Part shown: piece by piece, positions 14,406-21,382 of the stretch
How the letters are laid out: every line of letters begins with the position of its first letter
How positions within the stretch are numbered: position 1 is the stretch's first letter
Assembly: GCA_017882705.1 (NCBI GenBank)
Contig: JADGOZ010000069.1
Location: 1-40,427, forward strand
Direction of reading: 5' to 3'
Length of the DNA stretch: 40,427 nucleotides
From: Candidatus Nanopelagicales bacterium
GTDB lineage: Bacteria; Actinomycetota; Actinomycetes; S36-B12; CAIYMF01
Translations under genes and position numbers: made by a program
Notes under the pieces: generated by a model
What the model was told of the DNA's origin: nothing
Database searches by the model: none
The model's input: only the letters and a program-made list of their open reading frames with translations

Positions 14406-15721
14406 CCGAGTCCCCCACCGCGACGAGGACCGTGACAGCGACGTCACCGCGCCGTCGTCGCGGCCTGTGGGCCTTCCTCGCCTCCGAGGTCGTGTCGGTC
14501 ACCGGCACACGCATGTCGATGGTGGTCGTCCCGTGGTTCGTCCTCATCACCACGGGCAGCGCCGCACTGACCGGCCTCGTCGCGTTCGCCGAGACGCTGC
14601 CCTACGTCGTGGTGCTGGGCCTCGGTGGTCCGCTCGTGGACCGCTGGGGTGCGCGGCGCGTCGCCGTCGGCTCCGACCTCGCGGCCGCGGTGCTGGTCGG
14701 CGCCGTCCCGCTGCTGCACCTGACGGGTCGGCTGCCGCTCGGCGTGCTCGTCGCCCTGGTCGCGCTCGCGGGCGCCGTGCGCGGGCTCGGCTCGGCCACG
14801 TACGTCCTCATGCCCGGGCTCGCGGAGCAGGCGCGGATGCCGATCGAGCGGGCGACCGGATTGCACGACGGGATGAACCGCGTGGCGGGCATGGTCGGGC
14901 TGCCGCTGGCCGGCGTGCTCATGACGGTGTGGTCCGCTCCCGCGGTGCTGCTCATCGACGCCGGGTCGTTCCTCGTGGCCGGTCTGCTGATCGCGGTGTT
15001 CGTCGACCGTTCCGTGCAGCCGCGCGCGGACGAGACCGCCGAACACGAGGAGAAGGTCGGCTACGTCGCCGAGCTGCGCGAGGGCGTCGCGTTCCTGCGC
15101 CGCGACCGGCTGCTCGTGGCGATCGCCCTGATGGTGCTCGTGACGAACCTGCTCGACCAGGCCTACAGCGTGGTGCTCGTGCCGGTGTGGGTGCGCGACG
15201 AGCTCGGGTCGCCGCTCGGCCTCGGGCTCATCGGCGGCGTGTTCGGGATCGGCGCGGTCACCGGGTCGGCGCTGTTCGCCTGGCTCGGTCCGCGCCTGCC
15301 CCGGCGGCGGTCGTTCGCGTGGGGCTTCCTCGTCGCGGGCGCGCCGCGCTTCGCGGTGCTCGCCCTGGCCGTGACTCTCCCGCCCGTCCTCGCGGTGTCG
15401 CTGCTCGCCGGTCTCGGCGTCGGGGCGATCAACCCGGCGCTCAGCTCGACGGAGTACGAGCGGGTGCCGCGCCACCTCCAGGCCCGGGTGCTCGGCGCGC
15501 TCGGCGCGCTGGCATGGGCCGGCATCCCGCTCGGTGGTCTCGTCGGTGGCCTCGCCGTCGACACCCTCGGCCTCACCGCGTCGGCGGTCGTGCTCGGGGC
15601 GGTCTACCTCGTGGCGACGCTCTCGCCCTTCGTGATGCCGGTCTGGCGCGAGATGGCCCGGCCTCCGGCCGCGGGCACCGAGCCGGAGGGGGCCGAGGTC
15701 CTCGAGCCGGTCCGCGCCTGA
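14402..15721 (+). CDS. MFS transporter, probable drug/metabolite exporter
   Basis: This 439-residue integral membrane protein of the major facilitator superfamily has about 12 hydrophobic helices. GPLVDRWGARRVAVGSD (about residues 76-92) is the loop 2-3 signature of the family. The domain organisation, with a charged central loop (DETAEHEEKVGYVAELREG) and a helix carrying FGIGAVTGSALFAWLGPRL, is like MFS_3-type exporters such as enterobactin exporter relatives. It is translationally coupled to the preceding repressor, which suggests inducible efflux. Substrate cannot be read from sequence. In the relatives I remember, this two-gene unit is not part of the locus, so it may be an insertion between the HAD and CpaE-like genes. 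Confidence 0.92.
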   Translation: MTESPTATRTVTATSPRRRRGLWAFLASEVVSVTGTRMSMVVVPWFVLITTGSAALTGLVAFAETLPYVVVLGLGGPLVDRWGARRVAVGSDLAAAVLVGAVPLLHLTGRLPLGVLVALVALAGAVRGLGSATYVLMPGLAEQARMPIERATGLHDGMNRVAGMVGLPLAGVLMTVWSAPAVLLIDAGSFLVAGLLIAVFVDRSVQPRADETAEHEEKVGYVAELREGVAFLRRDRLLVAIALMVLVTNLLDQAYSVVLVPVWVRDELGSPLGLGLIGGVFGIGAVTGSALFAWLGPRLPRRRSFAWGFLVAGAPRFAVLALAVTLPPVLAVSLLAGLGVGAINPALSSTEYERVPRHLQARVLGALGALAWAGIPLGGLVGGLAVDTLGLTASAVVLGAVYLVATLSPFVMPVWREMARPPAAGTEPEGAEVLEPVRA

Positions 15722-15758
15722 CTGTCCACAGCTTGCTCGGGGGCCGTGTCGTCCCCAG
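15722..15758. repeat. TGTCCACAG / TCGTCCCCAG motifs before the Tad cluster
   Basis: CTGTCCACAG (15722-15731) follows the MFS stop directly, and TCGTCCCCAG (15749-15758) follows 17 nt later. The second decamer recurs twice in the gap before the pilin gene. The first differs from a DnaA box (TTGTCCACA) at one position. Role unknown; they may be binding sites shared by the two gaps. Confidence 0.35.
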
Positions 15759-15811
15759 GGGGTCTCGCGCCGTCGCCGATGCCGTGAGGGGTGCTGCGGA
15801 TCGTCGTCGGC

Positions 15812-16870
15812 ATGGCTGTGACGGACCGACCCCTGCTGCTGACCCGTGATCCCGACCTGCTCGACGACCTGCGCCGCCTCGCGGTGGCGGCGGGCGTCGA
15901 GCCCGACGTCGTCACGACCGCCGCGTCCGGGCGCAGGCTGTGGCCCACCGCTCCGGTCGTCGTGGTGGGCGACGACCTCGCCGACGAGGTGGCGTCGGCG
16001 TCGCTGGCACGTCGCCCCGACGTCGTCGTGGCGTCGCACGCCGTCGACGAGGATCTGCCGTGGCGCGCCGCGCTGGCGCTGGGGGCCGAGCACGTCGTCA
16101 CGCTCCCGACGGGCGAGGGCTTCCTGGTCGAGCGGCTGGCCGACAGGCGTCGGTCCGCGCGGGGCAGGGCCTTCACCGTTGGTGTCACGGGCGGCTCCGG
16201 CGGTGCCGGTGCGAGCGTGGTCGCCGCAGCGCTGTCCCTGGCGGCGAGCCGGCTCGGGACGGTGTGCCTGCTCGACCTCGACCCGGCGTCGGGCGGTCTC
16301 GACCTCGTGCTCGGTGCCGAGGACGAGCCGGGCGTGCGCTGGCCCGACCTCGCGTCGGTCACGGGGCGGCTCGAGCCGGAGGCGCTGCGTGGCGCACTGC
16401 CCTCGGCGCACGGCGTCGACGTGCTGTCGGTCGACCGGTCGGGTGCCGACGCGCTGCCCCTGAGCGCCGTCCCCGCGGTGGTCGACTCCGTGCGAGCGGC
16501 GTACGACATGGTCGTGCTCGACCTGCCGCGGTGCCGCCCCGACGTGCTCGAGTGCGCGGTGCCGGCCTGCGACGTCGTGCTCCTGGTGGCCTCCGCCGAC
16601 GTCCGGGGTGCCGCCTCCGCGGTGCGTCATGCGGCCGTCCTGCGCGACATGGCCGACCTGCGGCTGGTGGTGCGGCACCGGCAGCGGCCGGGGGCCGAGC
16701 TCGACCCGGACGAGCTCGCGGCGTGGCTCGACCTCGAGGTGGCCGCCGAGGTGCCCCACGACTCGCGGCTGGCTGCAGCCCTCGACCGGGGTGACCCGCC
16801 GGGGCTGTCGCCCCGGTCTCGGCTCGCACGCACCTGCGCCGGTCTCGTCTCGGTGCTGGTGCCGCGATGA
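15812..16870 (+). CDS. CpaE-like ATPase of the Tad cluster (septum-site-determining protein-like)
   Basis: This 352-residue MinD/ParA-type protein has an N-terminal domain resembling a receiver without a clear phospho-acceptor (residues 1-115). A P-loop region follows, FTVGVTGGSGGAGASVV (121-137), and then LLDLDPASGGLDLVLG (153-168). The deviant Walker A of this family normally carries lysines (KGGxGK); here both are replaced, so ATP hydrolysis is doubtful. In CpaE proteins this partner positions the Tad machine at the pole. It corresponds to Rv3660c/Ssd and to the 'helicase/secretion neighborhood CpaE-like' family that I recall. The ATG at 15812 is preferred; a GTG 21 nt earlier is possible. 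It overlaps tadA by 4 bp. Confidence 0.92.
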   Translation: MAVTDRPLLLTRDPDLLDDLRRLAVAAGVEPDVVTTAASGRRLWPTAPVVVVGDDLADEVASASLARRPDVVVASHAVDEDLPWRAALALGAEHVVTLPTGEGFLVERLADRRRSARGRAFTVGVTGGSGGAGASVVAAALSLAASRLGTVCLLDLDPASGGLDLVLGAEDEPGVRWPDLASVTGRLEPEALRGALPSAHGVDVLSVDRSGADALPLSAVPAVVDSVRAAYDMVVLDLPRCRPDVLECAVPACDVVLLVASADVRGAASAVRHAAVLRDMADLRLVVRHRQRPGAELDPDELAAWLDLEVAAEVPHDSRLAAALDRGDPPGLSPRSRLARTCAGLVSVLVPR

Positions 16871-18045
16871 CCCTGTCGGCCGACGTCGTCGACCGGGTCC
16901 GGGAGCGGCTCGTCGCCGAAGGCCGGATGCCGAGCGCCGCCGACGTCGCGCGTGCCCTGCGCGACGACGGCGTGCTCATCGGTGCCGACTCGCTGCTCGC
17001 CGAGTCGGAGCGCCTGTACGGCGAGATGTCCGGCGCGGGTCCGCTGTCGCGCCTGCTGCGCGACCCGCTCGTCACCGACGTCCTCGTCACGGCACCCGAC
17101 CAGGTGTGGGTCGACCGGGGCGAGGGCACCGAGCAGGTCGACGTCCGCTTCCCCAGCGACGACGACGTGCGTCGGCTGGCGCAGCGCCTCGCCGCGGCCT
17201 GCGGGCGTCGTCTCGACGACGCCTCGCCCTACGTCGACGCACGACTCCCCGACGGCACCCGGGTGCACGCGGTGCTGGCACCCGTCGCGGTCTCGGGCAC
17301 CTGCCTCTCGCTGCGGGTCCCGCGCCGTCAGGCCTTCACCCTCGACGACCTGGTCGAGGCGGGATCGCTTCCGGTCGACGTCGCGCCGTGGGTGCGCGCC
17401 GTCGTCGACGCCCGGCTGGCGGTGCTCGTCACGGGAGGTACCGGCACGGGGAAGACGACATGGCTGTCCACCCTGCTGGGCCGCTGCGACCAGCGCGAGC
17501 GGCTCGTCGTGGTGGAGGACTCCGCGGAGCTGCTGCCCGACCACCCGCACGTCGTGCGGCTCGAGGCACGGCCGCCCAACATCGAGGGGACCGGCCAGAT
17601 CACGCTGCGCGACCTCGTGCGCCAGTCGCTGCGGATGCGACCCGACCGCATCGTGGTCGGCGAGGTCCGTGGCGCCGAGATCGTCGACCTGCTGGCCGCG
17701 CTCAACACCGGGCACGAGGGGGGCTGCGCGACCGTCCACGCCAACACCGCGGCCGACGTGCCGGCCCGGCTCGAGGCGCTCGCGCTGGCCGCCGGGCTCG
17801 ACCGTGCGGCAGTGCATGCGCAGATCGCCGCCGGCCTCGACGTCGTCGTCCATCTCGTGCGCGACCGCGACGGACGGCGGCGCTGGTCGTCCCTGTCGGT
17901 GGCGGAGCGCGTCGATGGCTTCACCGAGCTCGTAGACGCGCTCGCGTGGCCCGACCCGGGGGCCTCGGTGGTCCGCGGGCCGGGGCTCGAGCGGCTCAGG
18001 CGTCGGCTCGGCGAGTGGGCGCCCCGTGAGGAGCGGACCAGATGA
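16867..18045 (+). CDS. tadA: Tad secretion ATPase TadA
   Basis: This 392-residue type II/IV secretion ATPase powers assembly of Flp-type pili or a related surface machine from the cytoplasmic side of the membrane. It has a regulatory N-terminal domain, Walker A GGTGTGKT at residues 190-197, an Asp box VVVEDSAELL (213-222), Walker B region RIVVGEVRGAEIVD (261-274) and a His box HEGGCATVHA (283-292). The conserved arginines RQSLRMRPDR precede Walker B. All catalytic motifs are intact. It overlaps both the CpaE-like gene and tadB by 4 bp (ATGA), so the cluster is a single translational unit at this end. Confidence 0.97.
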   Translation: MTLSADVVDRVRERLVAEGRMPSAADVARALRDDGVLIGADSLLAESERLYGEMSGAGPLSRLLRDPLVTDVLVTAPDQVWVDRGEGTEQVDVRFPSDDDVRRLAQRLAAACGRRLDDASPYVDARLPDGTRVHAVLAPVAVSGTCLSLRVPRRQAFTLDDLVEAGSLPVDVAPWVRAVVDARLAVLVTGGTGTGKTTWLSTLLGRCDQRERLVVVEDSAELLPDHPHVVRLEARPPNIEGTGQITLRDLVRQSLRMRPDRIVVGEVRGAEIVDLLAALNTGHEGGCATVHANTAADVPARLEALALAAGLDRAAVHAQIAAGLDVVVHLVRDRDGRRRWSSLSVAERVDGFTELVDALAWPDPGASVVRGPGLERLRRRLGEWAPREERTR

Positions 18046-18677
18046 CGGCGTACCTCCCGCTGCTGGCGGTCGTCGCCTCGCTCCTCCTGTGGCCGCCGCG
18101 GGTCGGCGTGCCGTCGTGGCTGCGGGTCGTCCCGCACTGGATCGTCGCGCCGGTCCGGTCGAGCCGGCCGGACGACCTCGCGTGGGTCGAGGCGCTCGTC
18201 GCCGAGCTCAGCGGCGGTCGTGACCCCGCCGCTGCGCTGGTCGCGGCCTCGGCGTCGAACGCCGTCAGCCCGCACGCGGTCGCCGTCGCGCGGACGGGCG
18301 GCGACGTCGCGGCGGCGCTGCGCCGGTCGGCGCGGACCCCGCTCGTGCGCGGAGTCGCCGCGTGCTGGGAGGTGGCGCAGGGATCGGGTGCCGGCCTGGC
18401 AGCGTCGCTCGCGACCCTGGCCGACGCCGCGCGGGAGACTGAGCGGGTGCGCGGCGAGCTGCGGGCCGGGCTGGCCGAGCCGCGTGCGACAGCCCTCGTG
18501 CTCGCGGCCCTGCCCGCCCTCGGGATCATCCTCGGCTCGGCGCTCGGTGCCGACCCGCTGCACTGGCTGCTCGGCTCGACGCCCGGCCGGTTCGTCCTGG
18601 CCGCGGGCCTCGTCCTCGAGGCGGTCGGCACGTGGTGGTCGTGGCGCATCACCGCGTCGCTCGAGGCGGCGCTGTGA
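18042..18677 (+). CDS. tadB: Tad membrane platform protein TadB (short form)
   Basis: This 211-residue inner-membrane protein has a type II secretion F domain: a first N-terminal hydrophobic helix, the cytoplasmic helical F domain (about residues 45-150, including GSGAGLAASLATLADAARE) and a pair of C-terminal helices (150-170 and 183-205). It is shorter than proteobacterial TadB, as is usual for the compact actinobacterial clusters. With TadC it should form the platform through which the TadA ATPase acts. The ATG overlaps the tadA stop and its own stop overlaps the tadC GTG. Confidence 0.92.
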   Translation: MTAYLPLLAVVASLLLWPPRVGVPSWLRVVPHWIVAPVRSSRPDDLAWVEALVAELSGGRDPAAALVAASASNAVSPHAVAVARTGGDVAAALRRSARTPLVRGVAACWEVAQGSGAGLAASLATLADAARETERVRGELRAGLAEPRATALVLAALPALGIILGSALGADPLHWLLGSTPGRFVLAAGLVLEAVGTWWSWRITASLEAAL

Positions 18678-19414
18678 GCCGCCCGCTCCTGGCGCTGCTC
18701 GCGGCGATGGCGGTGCTCGCGCTCATCGGCCCCGCCCCGTCGGTGCGCAGCACGAGTCGCCGGCGGCCGCGATCGAGCCGGCCCGTCGGGCCGGCGGCCA
18801 CCGGTCTGGCGACCCGGCTCCGCGGGCTGGCGCCGGTGGGTGCCCCGCTGCTCGCGGGCGTCGCGACGGCGGTCGTGGTCGGCGGGCCGGGCGGTGCGGT
18901 GGCCGGCGTGGTCGTCACGGTCGTCCTGCTCGTGGCCCTCGCGCGGCTCGAACCGGGAGCGCGGCGCCGGCGCCGCGAGGCACTGGAGCGTCAGGCGCCC
19001 CTCGTCGTCGACCTCGCCGCGGCCTGCCTCGCGTCCGGCGCGCCGCTCGAACGGTCGCTCGAGGTCGCGGCGGTCGCGGTCGGCGCTCCTGCCTCCGACG
19101 TCCTGGTGCGGGCGACCAACGCCCTGCGTCTCGGGGCTGAGCCGGCCGCGGTGTGGGCCGAGGTCGGGAGCGAGCCCGCGCTGGCACCGTTGGCTCGGGC
19201 GGTCGCCCGGTCGCAGCAGACCGGCGCACCGATGTCCTCCCTCCTGCCCCGCGTCGCAGACCAGGCCCGGGCGCTGCATCGGGTGCGGGCCGAGACGCGC
19301 ATCCGCACTGCGGCGGTCCGCCTCACCGCGCCGCTCGGTGCCGCCTTCCTCCCCGCCTTCGTGCTCCTGGGTGTCGTGCCGGTCGTCGCCTCGTGGGTCG
19401 GGACGCTCCTGTGA
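18674..19414 (+). CDS. tadC: Tad membrane platform protein TadC
   Basis: This 246-residue second platform protein has an N-terminal hydrophobic helix, a two-helix segment at about residues 55-92, and an F domain starting RREALERQAPLVVDLAAACL and including ARSQQTGAPMSSLLPRVADQ, ending in a hydrophobic helix (AAFLPAFVLLGVVPVVAS). The GTG at 18674 shares bases with the tadB stop, which decides this start over an in-frame ATG 42 nt upstream. It is followed by a 136-bp gap before the pilin gene, the longest break within the cluster. Confidence 0.92.
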   Translation: MSRPLLALLAAMAVLALIGPAPSVRSTSRRRPRSSRPVGPAATGLATRLRGLAPVGAPLLAGVATAVVVGGPGGAVAGVVVTVVLLVALARLEPGARRRRREALERQAPLVVDLAAACLASGAPLERSLEVAAVAVGAPASDVLVRATNALRLGAEPAAVWAEVGSEPALAPLARAVARSQQTGAPMSSLLPRVADQARALHRVRAETRIRTAAVRLTAPLGAAFLPAFVLLGVVPVVASWVGTLL

Positions 19415-19418
19415 CCCG

Positions 19419-19456
19419 TCGTCCCCAGGCCGCGAGGCCCGCGCCGTCGTCCCCAG
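19419..19456. repeat. Two TCGTCCCCAG decamers before the pilin gene
   Basis: TCGTCCCCAG occurs at 19419-19428 and 19447-19456, each preceded by CC or GCC, and once more upstream of the CpaE-like gene (15749-15758). All copies sit in the only two non-coding gaps at the start of and within the Tad cluster, on the same strand. They could be sites for a regulator of the cluster. Confidence 0.4.
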
Positions 19457-19550
19457 CCTCACGGTCCGGGGCCGACCCGCTGTCGAGCTCGTGGCGCAGC
19501 GTTCGCGGGCCGGCGACGGTCGCCGGCACCCGAACCACGAGGAGGGTCTC

Positions 19551-19775
19551 GTGACCCGTCGTCTGCCCGCCCGTTTCGTCACACCGCTGCGTCACCGGAT
19601 GCACGGCACCGACACCGGTGCCGCGAGCGCCGAGTACGCCGTCGTCACCGTCGCCGCCGCGGGCCTCGGCGGCGTCCTCATCAAGCTGCTCACGAGCGAC
19701 TGGTTCATCGAGATCATCAAGTCGATCCTGACCTGGGTCGTGAAGGCCGCGCTGTCGTTCTTCGGCCTCGGGTGA
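19551..19775 (+). CDS. Flp-type pilin, DUF4244 family
   Basis: This 74-residue protein has the layout of actinobacterial Flp pilins: a basic N-terminus (VTRRLPARFVTPLRHRMHG), a short segment DTGAASAEYAVVTVAAAG containing the Glu-Tyr pair at the start of the hydrophobic helix, and a second hydrophobic C-terminal stretch (VVKAALSFFGLG). It is the probable main subunit assembled by TadABC. Cleavage near the Gly/Ala before SAEY is expected, but no prepilin peptidase gene is in the window. A strong GAGGAGG ribosome binding site precedes the GTG, unlike the coupled genes around it, consistent with high expression. The stop overlaps the tadE start (TGATG). Confidence 0.88.
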   Translation: MTRRLPARFVTPLRHRMHGTDTGAASAEYAVVTVAAAGLGGVLIKLLTSDWFIEIIKSILTWVVKAALSFFGLG

Positions 19776-20182
19776 TGCAGCTGACCCTGGTGGTCCCGGC
19801 CGGCGCGCGCCGGCCGGGACCCCGCCCGCCGCAGGAGCCTGCGGATCGCGGGGCGGTCACCGTCGAGGCCGCGTTCGGGATCCTCGCGCTGCTCGTCGTC
19901 GTCACCGCCCTCGCCTGGTGCCTGTCGCTGCTCGTGGCGCAGCTCGCGGTGGGCGAGGCGGCTCGTGCGGCAGCCCGGGTGGCCGCCCGCGGCGACGACC
20001 TCGCGGCGGTCCGCGACGAGGCGCACCGGCTCGTCGGCGACGCTGTCGTCGTCGTGCGCACCGACTCCGGTCACGTCGTGGTCGACGTCAGCCGCGAAGT
20101 CACGCCACCCGGGGCGCTCGCCCGCTGGGGCGCCGTCGAGCTGCACGCCGACGCCACCGCGCTCGTCGAGGAGGTCCCATGA
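19775..20182 (+). CDS. tadE: TadE-like pseudopilin
   Basis: This 135-residue protein has a pilin-like N-terminal helix after the motif DRGAVTVEAAFGILALLVVV (about residues 25-44), typical of TadE-family minor pilins, then a short periplasmic or surface domain. It has a conserved helix (GEAARAAARVAARGDD) and beta-rich C-terminal half (VRTDSGHVVVDVSREV). The ATG at 19775 overlaps the pilin stop as TGATG; a GTG directly before it (19772) would add one residue. Likely a minor component of the pilus. Confidence 0.88.
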   Translation: MQLTLVVPAGARRPGPRPPQEPADRGAVTVEAAFGILALLVVVTALAWCLSLLVAQLAVGEAARAAARVAARGDDLAAVRDEAHRLVGDAVVVVRTDSGHVVVDVSREVTPPGALARWGAVELHADATALVEEVP

Positions 20183-20565
20183 CCCGGGTCGTCGCACGTG
20201 CGCGCGACGACCGCGGCGCGGCGCTCGTGGCTGCCCTGCTGCTGGCGTCGCTGCTCGTCGTGGTCGCGCTCCTGGGCGGCGTCGTCGCGGACCTGCTCGC
20301 GGCCCGGCAGCGCGCGGCGGCGGCCGCCGACCTCGGGGCGCTCGCCGGTGCCCCCGCTGCTGCGACCTCGGAGGTCGGCGCGTGCGCCAGCGCGGCGTGG
20401 GTCGTGCGGGAGAACGGCGCGACCCTGCGCACCTGCTCGGTCGTCGACGGCGACGTCCGGCTCACCGCGTCGGCCCGGCCTCGCGCACCCTGGTCGCGGT
20501 GGCTCTCGCAGCTGCTGGCAGGCGGCGTCGAGCCCACGGTCGCGGCGCACGCCGGTCTGCGGTGA
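20179..20565 (+). CDS. TadE/TadG-like pseudopilin (helicase/secretion neighborhood type)
   Basis: This 128-residue protein begins with a basic segment and DDRGAALVAALLLASLLVVV (residues 10-29), a pilin-like helix, followed by LLAARQRAAAAADLGALAGA and a short domain with two cysteines (in VGACASAAW and LRTCSVVDG) that may form a disulfide. It corresponds to the small TadE-like proteins encoded next to a DECH helicase in Actinobacteria (Rv3654c-like). The start overlaps the tadE stop as ATGA. It is the last gene of the cluster and converges on the nucleotidyltransferase gene after 46 bp. Confidence 0.87.
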   Translation: MTRVVARARDDRGAALVAALLLASLLVVVALLGGVVADLLAARQRAAAAADLGALAGAPAAATSEVGACASAAWVVRENGATLRTCSVVDGDVRLTASARPRAPWSRWLSQLLAGGVEPTVAAHAGLR

Positions 20566-20611
20566 GGGCGGCCCGCTCTGACGCGGTGCGTCGTCCGCGC
20601 CCCCGGCGTCG

Positions 20612-21382
20612 TCAGGCCGGCACTGCCCCGCTGACCGTGACGAGCGGCGTGCGGATCGCGTCGACGAGAGCCTCGTCGGCCTCGACACGGGCTCCGGGCC
20701 ACACGACGCACCGGGTGATCGAGCCTGCGACCACGGCGTCGTCGGCGACCACGCTCGCGCCACCCGACACGTGCAGGTTGGCGCGGAGGTAGTCGGCCGC
20801 GGTGCCGCAGTCGATCGACGTCCCGCGCGCCTCGACGAGCTCGAGCGTCCCGTCGAGGAACGCCGGCTCCCACACCAGCCGGTAGAGCCCCGCGGGCGCG
20901 TCGGGCATGAGCGAGACGAGGCGCGCGGGGAGCAGGCTCGCGCCGAGGAAGCGCGCCGTGCCGAAGTCGCTCGGGCCGTCCTCGTGACGCACGAGCAGCC
21001 GCGGGTGCTCGCCGGTCCAGCCGTCGAGCAGCTCGTCGAGGTCGCTGTCGAGGAACGAGTCGGCGTTGTGCACGAGCACGTGCCGGCCGCCGATCCACCC
21101 CGCAAGACGGCCGAGAGCACCCGCCGTACCCAGCCGCTCGCCCTCCTCGACCGAGACGTGCACCCGGCCCTCGAGGTGAGACACGAGCATCGGCTGCGAG
21201 CCGTGGGAGTTGACCGCGACGGAGCCGACGTGCGGCGCCACGCGGTCGAGCGCCCGGTCGACGAGCGGGCGGTTGCCGACGGGGCACATGGCCTTGGGGC
21301 GCTCGAGCGTCAGCGGCCGCAGCCGCGTCCCCGCACCCGCGGCGAGCACCACCCCGGCGATCTCCTCGCGGTCCACCGTCAT
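20612..21382 (-). CDS. Sugar nucleotidyltransferase-like protein
   Basis: This 256-residue protein has the NTP-transferase fold of sugar-1-phosphate nucleotidyltransferases: signature LAAGAGTRLRPLTLERPK at residues 13-30 and a metal-binding Asp in LVHNADSF (D108). It lacks the left-handed beta-helix domain of the longer enzymes, resembling MurU or short mannose-1-phosphate guanylyltransferases. The reaction would be NTP + sugar-1-P to NDP-sugar + PPi, but the sugar and base cannot be read here. It overlaps the helicase stop by 4 bp (ATGA), an unexpected pairing of a DNA-repair-type helicase and a sugar enzyme. Confidence 0.87.
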   Translation of the reverse strand: MTVDREEIAGVVLAAGAGTRLRPLTLERPKAMCPVGNRPLVDRALDRVAPHVGSVAVNSHGSQPMLVSHLEGRVHVSVEEGERLGTAGALGRLAGWIGGRHVLVHNADSFLDSDLDELLDGWTGEHPRLLVRHEDGPSDFGTARFLGASLLPARLVSLMPDAPAGLYRLVWEPAFLDGTLELVEARGTSIDCGTAADYLRANLHVSGGASVVADDAVVAGSITRCVVWPGARVEADEALVDAIRTPLVTVSGAVPA

